A stretch of 52,237 nt of DNA. Origin: JAUVKA01 sp964465145 (GTDB taxonomy: Bacteria; Bacteroidota; Bacteroidia; Bacteroidales; UBA12481). The notes under the pieces were generated by a model. It was not told the origin of the DNA. It did no database searches and saw only the letters and a list, made by a program, of their open reading frames with translations. Numbering within the stretch: the stretch's first letter is position 1; each line of letters opens with the position of its first letter. Both the position numbers and the translations under genes were made by a program. This document shows positions 27,611 to 37,400 of the stretch, piece after piece. Where the stretch lies: the NCBI GenBank assembly GCA_964465145.1, contig CAYXJR010000024.1, positions 1-52,237 of the forward strand. Direction: 5' to 3'.

Positions 27611-28516
27611 ATGAATCGCTACCTGGCCCTTTTTGTTGTACTGCTTCTCTCCCTGCAGATCCAACCCGGAATCTCTCAGCATTGCCAGAACTCAGATAAA
27701 TTTAGTTTCGTTTTTATGACGGATATTCACGTCCAGCCAGAATTAAAGGCAGATGAAGGACTTTTGATGGCTATTAAAAAAATCAACGAACTCAATCCTG
27801 ATTTCGTAATCACCGGCGGGGATCTGATCATGGATGCCCTGGGCCAGACCAAAGGCCGCGCCGACTCTCTATACCAGCTTTATTTAAAGCTCCAGAATGA
27901 ATTTGCCATGCCGGTTTTCAACACTATAGGTAACCACGAGCATTATGCCTTTTACAACCGCGATGAAATTAGCCGGGATAACTCCGATTACGGTGATAAA
28001 ATGTTCCGTCGCTACATAGGCTTACCATATTACTCTTTTAATCATAATGGCTGGCATTTCATCTCACTTAATTCCGTTACTGAGACAGAAGACCGCGGCT
28101 ACCGGGGTGGGATAAGTGCGGAGCAGGTGAGCTGGCTGGAAAAGGATCTGGCTTCAGTTCGCGAAGAGACACCGATTGTTGTCTCCGTTCATATCCCATT
28201 CATAACAGGCATGAACCAAATCCTTAGCGGATCCCTGACACCCAATGATCTTGGGGATGTGATCAACAACTCAAAAGAAGTACTGAGCCTTTTTAACGAC
28301 AAAAACCTTAAACTTGTTCTCCAGGGGCATCTTCATTATCTGGAAGACCTGTTTATGGGAGGTAAAACACATTTTATCACCGGGGGAGCAGTATCCGCCA
28401 GTTGGTGGAAAGGGCCAAGGCACGGCATGGAAGAGGGATTTCTCTATATCACAGTGGAAGGAGATGAGTTTGAGTGGAAATATATTGATTTCGGCTGGGA
28501 AGTAGAGGAAGAATAA
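27611..28516 (+). CDS. Secreted calcineurin-like metallophosphoesterase
   Basis: A 301-residue protein with a signal peptide (residues 1-22, hydrophobic core then GISQH). All five metallophosphoesterase blocks are visible in order: DIHV near residue 38, GGDLIMD near 73, GNHEHY near 116, SVHIPF near 194 and GHLHYLE near 237. The substrate is not predictable; exported members act on nucleotides, phosphodiesters or phospholipids. It follows the NamZ-like gene by 68 bases on the same strand. The stop codon is embedded in the first unit of heptad array C. Confidence 0.88.
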   Translation: MNRYLALFVVLLLSLQIQPGISQHCQNSDKFSFVFMTDIHVQPELKADEGLLMAIKKINELNPDFVITGGDLIMDALGQTKGRADSLYQLYLKLQNEFAMPVFNTIGNHEHYAFYNRDEISRDNSDYGDKMFRRYIGLPYYSFNHNGWHFISLNSVTETEDRGYRGGISAEQVSWLEKDLASVREETPIVVSVHIPFITGMNQILSGSLTPNDLGDVINNSKEVLSLFNDKNLKLVLQGHLHYLEDLFMGGKTHFITGGAVSASWWKGPRHGMEEGFLYITVEGDEFEWKYIDFGWEVEEE

Positions 28517-28623
28517 GGCAAAGGGCAGAAGGCAAAAGGCAAAAGTAGGGTCAAAGAATTAAGTGAAAAGTTGGAAAGGAAACTGTAGGGGCAGGGTTTA
28601 TCCCGCATACCGCATACCGCATC
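28515..28623. repeat. Heptad-period arrays C and C2
   Basis: Units of 7 bp start at the phosphoesterase stop codon: AAGGCAA at 28515-28521, 28529-28535 and 28536-28542, with AGGGCAG between. A second phase of 7-mers runs at about 28561-28588. A final set, CCGCATA twice then CCGCATC (28603-28623), reaches into the recX stop codon on the other strand. Between them, 28586-28602 reads as a GGGGCAGGG/CCC-containing stretch. The whole convergent gap is repeat-derived. Confidence 0.6.
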
Positions 28624-29080
28624 ACTTTTTCAAAATCTCATCAATCGCATCATAGATCAAATCCGGCTCGTAGCCTTTGGAGGCTGCAAATCGCATTAGC
28701 TTGGCTTTTTTTGTGTAGTAATTATCGCCTTTCACTGAGGGTATTTTTTTCTCTAGTTGCTCCTTTAGATGTTCAAAATACTCATCAGGATCCAGAGTCT
28801 CAAGAGCTTTCTGGATAATTTCGTTTGGGATGCCTTTGCCCTTTAGCTGGTATCTGATCTTTTGTTTGCCCCAGGAGTTGAAACGGTATTTATCGGCCAC
28901 AAATGAACGGGCGTAACGAAGCTCATCAATAAAACTCTCTTTTTTCAATTGAGCAATAATCTCCTCAATATCTGATGGTTTCGTTCCAATAGTCTCAAGG
29001 TTTGACCTGACTTCCTGCGTGCTTCTTTCCGACCGGGCACAATACTCCATGGCTTTTGCCAATGCTTTATTCTTTTCCAT
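28622..29080 (-). CDS. recX: Regulatory protein RecX
   Basis: A 152-residue all-helical protein of the RecX family, which binds RecA filaments and tempers recombination. The three tandem helical repeats are visible, with the LRYARSFVADKYRF and WGKQKIRYQLKGKGIP segments (residues about 53-82) as the family's core motifs. Its start overlaps the end of prmC by 14 bases, so translation is likely coupled. No recA in the window. Length is typical of the phylum. Confidence 0.9.
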   Translation of the reverse strand: MEKNKALAKAMEYCARSERSTQEVRSNLETIGTKPSDIEEIIAQLKKESFIDELRYARSFVADKYRFNSWGKQKIRYQLKGKGIPNEIIQKALETLDPDEYFEHLKEQLEKKIPSVKGDNYYTKKAKLMRFAASKGYEPDLIYDAIDEILKK

Positions 29081-29948
29081 AAGCTGCTTTTATCATCCTG
29101 TCTCTTCCGTGAATATCCTGCCGCAATTCTGTGAATGAGAATTGGGTTCTGAGCTCACCCAAGGTTTCTGAGGCAAGAAGTTCATTGATCTCTACATAAA
29201 TTTTCCCATCGTGTTTGAGCTGTTTACTACCAAAATCGGTTACTGCCCGATAATAGAGAAGAGGATCCGTGTCAGGCACAAAAAGGGCCAGGGAGGGCTC
29301 ATGGGCCGATACCCGTTTCTTTAAAAAAGGTTTTTGTGATTCCAAAACATAAGGGGGATTGGAAACGATAACATCAAATTCCAGACTGGCCAGCTCACCA
29401 GACGGATTCAGGATGTCCATTATTCCACAAGATAATTTCACCGAGTGCTTTTTTGCATTTTTAACACAGGTTTTTAATGCCTTTTCTGAAATATCAACCG
29501 CAAAAACCTCCGCCATAGGGAGATTTTTGGCAAGGGCAATTGCTATGGCTCCAGAGCCACAGCCTACATCCAGGATCCTAAATCCGCATAAAACACTCTT
29601 CCAGTCGGAAATTATCCACTCAACCAGTTCTTCCGTTTCGTTCCTGGGGATCAATACTCCAGGCCCAATCCCTAACCTTAATCCATAAAAATCAGCCTGT
29701 TTCAGGATGTACTGAATTGGCTCCCCCGCCCGGAGCCGTTGCAGGATATGATCAATTTTTTCAATCTCACTATCCATCCAAACCTCGTCCTCACCTGTGA
29801 GAACCTTCATTGCTTCCAGTCCAGTGATATCTTCCAGCACCCAGTTAGCCAGGTTCCTGGCTTCTCTTTCTTCGAAATGCCCGGCAAGTTCATTGCTGAA
29901 ATATGCCGGAAGGAATTTCTTCTGTTTTTGTTTTTTCTGTATTGCCAC
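29067..29948 (-). CDS. prmC: Peptide chain release factor N5-glutamine methyltransferase
   Basis: A 293-residue SAM-dependent methyltransferase that methylates the GGQ glutamine of release factors RF1 and RF2. The helical N-terminal substrate-binding domain covers about the first 85 residues, the SAM loop ILDVGCGSGAIAIAL is near residue 123, and the catalytic NPPY is near residue 195. One target, prfB, is 3 kb away in this window. It is divergent from ribD across an 88-base gap and overlaps recX downstream. Confidence 0.94.
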   Translation of the reverse strand: MAIQKKQKQKKFLPAYFSNELAGHFEEREARNLANWVLEDITGLEAMKVLTGEDEVWMDSEIEKIDHILQRLRAGEPIQYILKQADFYGLRLGIGPGVLIPRNETEELVEWIISDWKSVLCGFRILDVGCGSGAIAIALAKNLPMAEVFAVDISEKALKTCVKNAKKHSVKLSCGIMDILNPSGELASLEFDVIVSNPPYVLESQKPFLKKRVSAHEPSLALFVPDTDPLLYYRAVTDFGSKQLKHDGKIYVEINELLASETLGELRTQFSFTELRQDIHGRDRMIKAAYGKE

Positions 29949-30036
29949 CTTATTGCCTGAGCTTAGCTGAATAACATAAGGTAAATGTAGGATTTTTCGT
30001 TTTTTTTATTCGTATTTAAATACTTTTATCCCTCTG

Positions 30037-31101
30037 ATGGACATGGATTCAAGATATATGGCCCGATCGCTCGATCTGGCGCGGCTAGGATTGGGCAGAG
30101 TAGCACCAAATCCCTTGGTGGGAGCGGTTATTGTGCACCAGGGAAGGATCATCGGCGAAGGATATCACATGATTTATGGAGGGCCACATGCAGAAGTCAA
30201 TGCCATCAATTCTATTCAAGACCCCAGCCTGCTTTCAGGTTCCACCCTCTATGTCAATCTTGAACCATGTAACCATCATGGGTTGACACCGCCGTGTACA
30301 GATCTGATCCTGGAAAACTCAATTCCCAGGGTAGTCATCGGGCAAATAGATCCCAATCCACTGGTGGGAGGTAAAAGTGTCGACAGGCTTAAAAAGAGAG
30401 GGGTTGATGTTCAATTTGGCCTACTTGAGGATGAAGCCCGGGAACTTAATTGCCGGTTTAATACTTTTCATCAAGAAAAACGTCCTTTTATCCTGTTGAA
30501 ATGGACCCAAACACTTGACGGCTTCGTAGATACTATCAGGAAAAATGATGATCTGGAAAAACCTATCTGGATCACCGATGAGCATTGCAGAAGGATGGTG
30601 CATAAATGGAGAGCTGAAGAATCCTCCATCATGGTGGGAACAGAAACCGCATTGAAAGATAATCCCAGTCTCAATATTCGGTCCTGGACAGGTAAAAACC
30701 CGCTTCGAGTAGTAGTGGACCAGCATCTTAGGTTGCCAGAATCACTCAATCTGTTCGACGGGAGCATCCCCACCTGCGTCTATACCGCTGAAGATCACGT
30801 GGGCCGGGAAAATCTGAAATACATTAGTGTGGATTTTAATAACAATGTTCTTTTGAACATACTGGACGACCTGTACCGGCGTTCCATTCAGTCCCTTATG
30901 GTTGAAGGAGGGCCAAAGCTGCTGAATTCCTTCATAGAAAAGGGATTATGGGATGAAGCCAGGGTATTCACGGGCCCGGTGAGTTTTGGAAGGGGAGTGA
31001 TTGCTCCTGCGTTTGCGTTCGCACCAGATAAACAGATGGAAACTGGGAATTCGAGATTGGAAATATTTAGGAAAAAGTTGGGATTGACAAATGACAAATG
31101 A
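30037..31101 (+). CDS. ribD: Bifunctional riboflavin deaminase/reductase
   Basis: A 354-residue enzyme that deaminates and then reduces the pyrimidine intermediate of riboflavin synthesis. The N-terminal deaminase holds the zinc site: HAEVNA at residue 51 and PCNHHGLTPPC near residues 76-86. The C-terminal reductase spans about residues 148-350, with KWTQTLDG near 151 and VEGGPKLLNSF near 289. Starts at residue 1 or residue 3 are both ATG. The last few codons (LTNDK) are encoded by units of heptad array D, so the C-terminus appears altered by the repeat. Confidence 0.95.
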   Translation: MDMDSRYMARSLDLARLGLGRVAPNPLVGAVIVHQGRIIGEGYHMIYGGPHAEVNAINSIQDPSLLSGSTLYVNLEPCNHHGLTPPCTDLILENSIPRVVIGQIDPNPLVGGKSVDRLKKRGVDVQFGLLEDEARELNCRFNTFHQEKRPFILLKWTQTLDGFVDTIRKNDDLEKPIWITDEHCRRMVHKWRAEESSIMVGTETALKDNPSLNIRSWTGKNPLRVVVDQHLRLPESLNLFDGSIPTCVYTAEDHVGRENLKYISVDFNNNVLLNILDDLYRRSIQSLMVEGGPKLLNSFIEKGLWDEARVFTGPVSFGRGVIAPAFAFAPDKQMETGNSRLEIFRKKLGLTNDK

Positions 31102-31120
31102 CCTGCAACCTGCAACAGAT
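31086..31120. repeat. Heptad-period array D spanning the ribD stop codon
   Basis: Five 7-bp units: GACAAAT twice (31086-31099), then GACCTGC, AACCTGC and AACAGAT up to 31120. The first two units encode the end of RibD and supply its TGA. Units appear to be copied in adjacent pairs before drifting. Confidence 0.6.
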
Positions 31121-31123
31121 ACT

Positions 31124-31777
31124 ATGAAACAAAATTATTCTGCTCTGTTACTCGACCTCGATGGTCTTTTAATTGATTCTGAGAAGGTGTACCATCAGGT
31201 AGGTTATCAAATGTCCTCTGGATTGGGTAAAAAATTGACGAAGGAAATTATTACCAGTCAAATGGGGAGATCTCCATTTGAATCCATGGATATTTATCGC
31301 AGAGAATTAGGGATACAGCATTACACTACTCAAGAGCTTGTTGATTGGAGGGACAGATTGATTATGGAGATATACAGGAACTGTATCGATTTTATGCCAG
31401 GGGCCAGGGAGCTGATGGATCAGGCTAAAGGAAGATATAAAATGGCAATTGCCACTGGATCAACCAGAAACATCGTTGACCTGGTAGTAGCAAAGCTGGG
31501 TCTTGATTATTATATGGAGCATATTCAACCTTCCGATGAATTAGAAAACGGTAAGCCCCACCCGGATATATTTCTGGAATGCGCACAACAACTGGGCGAA
31601 AAGCCCGAGAACTGTATCGTCCTGGAAGATTCTTCAAACGGCTGCATATCAGGCAAGAGAGCCGGTTGTTATGTTATTGCAGTTCCATCAGAATACACAA
31701 ACCACCAGGATTTCAGCACAGCAGATATCATTGTAAAAGACCTTTTTGAAGCCTGGGAGAAAATAAAGCAACTTTAA
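31124..31777 (+). CDS. HAD-superfamily phosphatase (beta-phosphoglucomutase-like)
   Basis: A 217-residue HAD hydrolase with a helical cap. Motif I is LLDLDGLLIDSE near residues 7-18 (nucleophile Asp and acid Asp), motif II is IATGST near 112, and the later motif is VLEDSSNGCISGKRAG near 166. A start at 31091 would lie inside ribD and the repeat array; MKQNYS at 31124 fits the family better. The cap and motif spacing resemble beta-phosphoglucomutase and sugar phosphatases. Its position just after ribD allows the idea that it supplies the phosphatase step of riboflavin synthesis, but this is inference. Confidence 0.85.
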   Translation: MKQNYSALLLDLDGLLIDSEKVYHQVGYQMSSGLGKKLTKEIITSQMGRSPFESMDIYRRELGIQHYTTQELVDWRDRLIMEIYRNCIDFMPGARELMDQAKGRYKMAIATGSTRNIVDLVVAKLGLDYYMEHIQPSDELENGKPHPDIFLECAQQLGEKPENCIVLEDSSNGCISGKRAGCYVIAVPSEYTNHQDFSTADIIVKDLFEAWEKIKQL

Positions 31778-31846
31778 AGTTCCTTCAATTGACTAAAAAA
31801 ACCTTATTTACCAATCCCTTATTACTTTTACTTATACTCACGCCGA

Positions 31847-31888
31847 AAGCCTTAAGCCCCAAGCCTTCTAAGGTACAAGTAGCCTCAA
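31847..31888. repeat. Heptad-period array E
   Basis: AAGCCTT, AAGCCCC, AAGCCTT are consecutive 7-bp units (31847-31867), followed by three more degenerate units to 31888. It lies in the convergent gap between the HAD gene and the esterase-like gene. The remaining 70 bases of this gap show nothing recognisable. Confidence 0.5.
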
Positions 31889-31896
31889 GCTTTATT

Positions 31897-32742
31897 TTAA
31901 TTAAAGCTTAGCTTCTCCATAGGTAGAAAAGAGACAAACCCCTCATCAACAATCCCGTCTTTCATCAACTTCCCAGCTTCCAGCCCAAGGTGCTTTATCA
32001 TGAACCTGTACATTGCCTGTCTTTTGTTTGGACCATAATCATGTACCTCAGTTGCAAAGTGAGCATTTTCGACTTTATCTTCGGCTCCAAAGAGTGAATA
32101 AATCCATTGTATATGAGGGAACTCAACTTTTGGGGTGTTTTTAGTCCAATCATCCCCGTCTGAGATTAGCAGCATGGGCCGGGGAGCGGCCAGGGCTGCG
32201 ATCTCCACATTGTTTGTTTGAAAGCCTTGCCATGCATGGATCGGCTTACCGCTTTCGCAAATGCATCCACCAAAGAAATGGGCCGAGACCTGAACAGCTG
32301 GAACAGCAACTTTTACACGCTGGTCGATGGCAGTAAGGATAAATGTTTGTGTCCCTCCTCCTGATGCCCCGGTAACACCAACCCTGCTTTTATCGGCTTC
32401 CGGAAGGGAAAGCAAATAATCCAGTATACGTATACTGTTCCAGGTCTGGACTTTCAAAGCCTCCGGGTGGTCGTGGCTATATTCGCTTGTTTCAGGAACT
32501 TCCCTGGGTGATTCCAGATCCGGAAGGCCGGCACCCCTGATAATTCCTTCCCGGATACTTTCTGCACGGTCTTCCCAATCGCTCAAGTTTTTTAGGCTTT
32601 GCCGGACACTGTCTAAAAACAAGGCTCCTTTTTCTTCAGTCCAATAGTGCCCTACACAAAGGTGGCTATCGGTTTCCTGGGCAAAAACTGGTGGAAGCAA
32701 AAAGACATTACATATTATTAGAATTGAAAAAAATCGTATCAT
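31897..32742 (-). CDS. Secreted alpha/beta-hydrolase (acetylxylan esterase-like) with apparent internal deletion
   Basis: A 281-residue open frame. A signal peptide ends near residue 21 (VFAQET). The C-terminal half is a good match to large secreted esterases of the acetylxylan esterase/dienelactone hydrolase group: nucleophile Ser in TGASGGGTQTF near residue 130, then SAHFFGGCICESG near 156 and a catalytic Asp/His region further on. In such proteins the part before HPEALKxQTWNS normally includes the first strands of the hydrolase fold, including the oxyanion side. Here the N-terminal helical region jumps directly to this segment near residue 85-92. An in-frame loss of roughly a hundred residues is inferred from memory of the family. 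The product may be inactive. Confidence 0.62.
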   Translation of the reverse strand: MIRFFSILIICNVFLLPPVFAQETDSHLCVGHYWTEEKGALFLDSVRQSLKNLSDWEDRAESIREGIIRGAGLPDLESPREVPETSEYSHDHPEALKVQTWNSIRILDYLLSLPEADKSRVGVTGASGGGTQTFILTAIDQRVKVAVPAVQVSAHFFGGCICESGKPIHAWQGFQTNNVEIAALAAPRPMLLISDGDDWTKNTPKVEFPHIQWIYSLFGAEDKVENAHFATEVHDYGPNKRQAMYRFMIKHLGLEAGKLMKDGIVDEGFVSFLPMEKLSFN

Positions 32743-32839
32743 AATCTATATTTTGCAGGAAAATTAAGAAATCCTGAAGGCAAAATGCCTGCTTTTTATT
32801 TCTGATTGATTAATTTTCTACAACTTTTGGAAAAGAACT

Positions 32840-33605
32840 ATGAAAAAATACCTGTCTTTCCTCATTTCCCTGGTGCTCTTGACCACATTTACACAAGCAC
32901 AAAAACTGACCATCCTTCACACCAATGACATGCATTCACGACTGGTGGGTTTCGCCCCAAGCAGTGAATACAGTCCGTTCAGTTTGAATGATGACCAGAC
33001 ACGGGGAGGCTTTGCGCGGTTGGCACATCTTATTAAAGAAAGGGTAAATGAAAATCCAGAAGAAACCCTGGTCCTGGATGCCGGGGATTTCCTGATGGGG
33101 ACCATATTCCATACACTTGAAATAAAAGAGGGTTTCCAACTCAGGCTGATGAAAAAAATGGGGACGGATGGAAGGTCATCAGTGGAAATCTTACCCCCAT
33201 TGATGATAAGATTCCTGGTGATCCGGCCATCCAGGAAAGGATCTCTGCCTACCAGGACGACATCAACCGTCAGGTTATGGGCAGCATGAATATCAATGCA
33301 AATGAAACAGTAGTTGAAACTAATTTTGATTTGCTGTTCAACGAACAAACCAATCTGGAAACCTCTAACCTGGCCCCTATGGTAGCAGATGCTATTCACT
33401 GGTACGTAAACCAGATCACTCCAAATGATATCACTATGGTTGCTGCCGGACGCAATTATCCTTTCTGGGAAGGTGTCCGGTTCAGTTACCATCCAAGGAG
33501 GATGCTCTTCGACCAGGTTTATGAGATAGAAATCGGCAACGAAAAACCATTGTCAGCCTGGTGGTTGTGGGGATTTTGGCGGGGACAGGGCTGATCATTT
33601 TCTAA
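32840..33605 (+). pseudogene. 5'-nucleotidase/UshA-type metallophosphatase, degraded
   Basis: The N-terminus is intact: signal peptide (residues 1-20), then LTILHTNDMHSR and LVLDAGDFLMGT, the metal-site blocks of the 5'-nucleotidase family. After LRLMKKMG (near 33160) the coding sense moves to another frame, where DGWKVISGNLTP continues at 33163 without the GNHEFD block normally present. This second frame shows TNLETSNLAPMVADAIHW and ITMVAAG, then jumps to the late VRFSYHPRR...VYEIEIGN region. Near 33540 the sense shifts again into a third frame encoding a C-terminal hydrophobic tail (SLVVVGILAGTGLIIF) that ends at TAA 33603-33605. At least two frame changes and up to three deletions make it a pseudogene. 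Its remnant overlaps the convergent methyltransferase by 11 bases. Confidence 0.78.
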
Positions 33606-34377
33606 ATATCCAAACATCCTGCTCATTCTTGCCAGGGATGTGTTCAAGAAGGGTGAGATCTTTGGTCCATTCTTTAACATATTCGGAAGGCTGGAAGGCG
33701 GCAAAGGTCCGATGTCCTTCTTTTACCTGACCACGGACAACAAGTTTCCCAGCCTGAAAAATCTGCTTTTCCTGTTCGGAGAGTTTATTTAAATATCCTT
33801 CACCATGGAGGGTCAGGAAAAGTATCCCGCCTTTAAGCAATACACGGATCAATTCCTGGAGCCATTTGATATGTGCTTCTTCTGAGAGATGGGTAAATAT
33901 TGAGATCCCATATATCAGATCGAAGGATTCATCGGGATATGATAAAGGAGGCATGAGGTAATTTTCAGAAAAACTGATTCCAGGAAGGCTCTTTTTACAC
34001 CAGGCGATGGTTTTGCTGTTATAATCTGTGCCGGAATGTAATTCTGCCTCCGGTACGATATCGGGCATGTGCCTCAGTACCCTGGCAGGGCCGCAGCCCC
34101 AGTCGAGAATAGCGGCATTCTCCAGGCTCCGGTGTTTCTTAACCAGATTGATAAGCCATTGAGCTGTCATCCTGCCGTTTTCATAATACCTCTGATAATC
34201 AAGCAGGAAGGATTCATACATGAGATAATCGGGAGGAAGGACAAGGCCCTGATGTTCTTTCAAAAAGCTGCTGTTCTTCTTTCTCATCCTAAGGCGGTGA
34301 AGATTATACCGCACTTTGTCGGAGGCCTGCATCAGGCCGATCTTTCTAAGAAATTGGCTTAAGCTGCTTTTTCTCAT
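33595..34377 (-). CDS. Class I SAM-dependent methyltransferase
   Basis: A 260-residue protein. A basic N-terminus of about 35 residues is followed by the Rossmann-like methyltransferase domain: motif I ILDWGCGPARVLRHM near residue 93, the acidic post-motif segment near 118, and FDLIYGISIFTHLSEE near 155. Substrate is unknown; this layout (methyltransferase_11/25 type) is used on small molecules, sugars and lipids alike. It lies 64 bases downstream of the giant activase gene on the same strand, which may or may not be functional linkage. Confidence 0.8.
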   Translation of the reverse strand: MRKSSLSQFLRKIGLMQASDKVRYNLHRLRMRKKNSSFLKEHQGLVLPPDYLMYESFLLDYQRYYENGRMTAQWLINLVKKHRSLENAAILDWGCGPARVLRHMPDIVPEAELHSGTDYNSKTIAWCKKSLPGISFSENYLMPPLSYPDESFDLIYGISIFTHLSEEAHIKWLQELIRVLLKGGILFLTLHGEGYLNKLSEQEKQIFQAGKLVVRGQVKEGHRTFAAFQPSEYVKEWTKDLTLLEHIPGKNEQDVWIFRK

Positions 34378-34441
34378 TCTTTATGATCAACGACCTGTTC
34401 CAAATTTCTTAACGATATCAGCCTGGAATATTATTGCCTGG

Positions 34442-37400
34442 CTATTCTATTGGTTTCGGGTGCAGTTTTTCCCTTTGAGCATACTCCTTTGCCTGGTGCA
34501 TAAAAGCCTGGAGGCGGCTATCAATGGATGAGTCGACCTGTCCGTCGTAGGCAAAATTCTCCCATGGTATGTTCTTATGGTCCTTCCTAAATAATCCGCT
34601 GATGGAACAGTTCAAAGTTCCGGGCAAGCAGGTGAATGGCAAAATATTCATCACACCTGAAATATGGCCTTCTGACAAAATGGACACGGTACCGATAGAC
34701 AGTGGCGGATCACCATCATAGTCGTGATGAATATAATCATCGCAACGTTGAAGCATATCCGCTACATGAACGAAGGGACCCACAGGCATAACTTTCTCCA
34801 CAGCCTTGATCAGTTTCTGTTCGAAGTAATGCTGGAACCCTCCCTGGACTTTTGATTTAAGCACCCCTTTCCGGTCTTTTTTCCATTTGCTGTCGCGGGT
34901 GAAGCGATAAGTAGAATAGCTGATCCATTCAGCGATAGGTGCCATCAGGGTTTCAGCCCCAAGTTCCTCTAATCGCCTAACAATGTTAGCACTGCAGAAT
35001 TCATTATCGCGCATGTAAATCTCCCCCACAACGGCAATGATGGGCTTGCGCTGCCCATTAGTCCTGGGTATAGCCTTAAACTGAGTAGCACTTGCTGTCA
35101 GAGTTTTTTCCAAATCCTTTGCACCTCTTTCAAGAGATTTGATAACATTCTGCAATTCCTGCTCATACACCCTATCTGCATCCCCTTTGTTAATTTCATA
35201 GGGCCGTGTTTGCTGAATGAGTTTCCGAAGCAAATCGATGGCAACCATTCCTTTCCAGGATATGGTCCGCCAGGTTACAGGGTTGCCAGGAGCGATACTG
35301 GTGTAATTATCTTCGTTGCTGGGGCTAACGATCATCACATCTTTAAATCCTAATTTCTCAAATATGATCTCCTGTAATTTATTATAACCTCCAAACCGGC
35401 AAGGTCCGTTGTGGGCAGGCATAAAAAAGGCCGTTTTGGCCGGGTCAATACCTGGCTCATAAAGTTTCTTAAGGAAACTGCCAGTAGTACATATCATGGG
35501 GAAGCACTCCTGCCCATTCGTTTGATTCCTACCGTATTCCAGGTCTTCTTCATCCGGCATCGGCAGGATTTCCGCCTTGATACCCACATGCCTGCAAGCC
35601 CCTACCATTGCATTCACCACATCATTGGCGTTAGGGAAATAAATTGTTCTTTCCGTTACAGGAAGGGAATGTTTGACCTCTGCAACCTCAGCCTGCTCTT
35701 CTTTGATTTTTTTTGCATTGTAACCATCCAGGCTATCAAGGAATGCCTCTATACGGGTTATCATACCCGCATTGGCACTGTGTTCGTCCACCTCCAGGTG
35801 AAGGTAAGGCTTGCCCTTCATCTCTCTCCGCATATAGTGACGGAGGAAAGAATCGGGGCCACATCGGAAATTACCCAGGAAAACTGCATTCAGGCGATCA
35901 TTCTTACTGATATGCCTGACAGCCCGGAGAATTTTATCACCATTGGGCCAATACATCATTGGGTAGAAATCAAATATATTTTCCTCCTCAATAGGCAGAA
36001 AATCAAGGGGTATTGGCATCACATCAACCCCGATAAGCTTCTCGATAAGATTAAGGTTGAGTGCAGGATCGCTTGTATTGTAGGGCCGGCCCAAAACAAC
36101 AAACACCCGCTTATCTTCAGGCAGATTAGCCATCACTTCCCTGCCCCTTTCCCTTATCCTTTTTTCAAAATCTTTTTGGGCCTCACGGGCTTTAAGAGTG
36201 GCAGCCAGTGCTTTCTTTTTTGGAATTCCAAATTTATCCCTTGCAAATTCAATAAACTCCTTTTGGAAAGCAGTTTCGAAATGCCTCAGGTGAAAAGTAG
36301 GGATGAGCAATTTTTCATTCGCCTCAGAATCCCGGTAGGCTGCCCTCACCATAAATGGGTGCGACTGTATCCATGGGCAATTACAATTATTAGTGGGATT
36401 GTCGTCGGAAGCCTCTAAATTCACTACAAATGGCAGAAAAACATGGTCCACCTTTTTGTTAAGCAGATCGTCCACATGGCCGAAAATCATTTCAATTGGC
36501 AGACATGTTTCCGCGGTCATCAGATCAATCGAGCGGGTCAGTGTTTTTTTGCTTGAGGGGGCCGAAAGGACGATTTCAAAACCAAGATCTTCGAGCAGTG
36601 TACGCCAGAAAGGGAACTGCTGGTAAAAAATTGTTAATTCCCTGGGAATACCAATAGTGGGTTTTCCTGATTTCTTATTTGGTTTATAGTCACCAAGCAG
36701 CATCCTGGTCCGTTCCTTGAACAGGTTGGGAATGTCTTTTCCTATCCCTTTACGCTCTTCGATCTCATACCGGTCGCATATCCCCCCGTAATAAAGAGGA
36801 TCTCTGCCTTCTACGGTCAGCTGACGGATCTCGCAATGATTAGAGCAATGTTCGCAAACGAACTTTTCGGTTTTGTAGGTAGTCTCACTTACCTGAAATC
36901 CCCGAAAGCGGCTTTTCTGGCCGGGTTTCATGCTGTCCCGGGCCAACATGGCTGCCCCTATTGCACCTGTGATATCGAAATGTGGAGGAATATGAATCTT
37001 TTGTCCTGTGATCTTCTCGAATGCCGCAACTACCGCCCGGTTATTTGTTACTCCGCCCTGGTAATAGATCCTCTTCCCTATCGGTTTATCGTTTACCACC
37101 CGGTTCAGATAATTCTGAACAGTAGAATAGGCCAGTCCGGCAATGAGGTTTTCTTTTCCCTCGCCCTTCTGTTGTAGGGAATTCAGGTCGCTCTCCATGA
37201 AAACTGTGCAACGATCTCCCAGTTTGGCAGGGTTTTCTGCCTTAAAAGCCAGAGATTCAAATTCTTTAATAATATTGATATCCAACTTCTCCGCCTGCTC
37301 TTCCAGAAAAGATCCTGTACCAGCAGCACACACCTTATTCATCTCAAAATCAACGATTACCCCGTTCTCAATTAATATAAATTTCGAATCCTGCCCGCCA

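Noticed and set aside
28515..28623. Short repeats as a CRISPR-like array
   Set aside because: Units are 7 bp, contiguous and degenerate, with no spacers and no cas genes nearby.
35411..36418. A 335-codon open frame on the plus strand opposite the giant activase gene
   Set aside because: It lies entirely antisense to a clearly conserved protein, has no recognisable domain and reads as a compositional shadow of the opposite frame.
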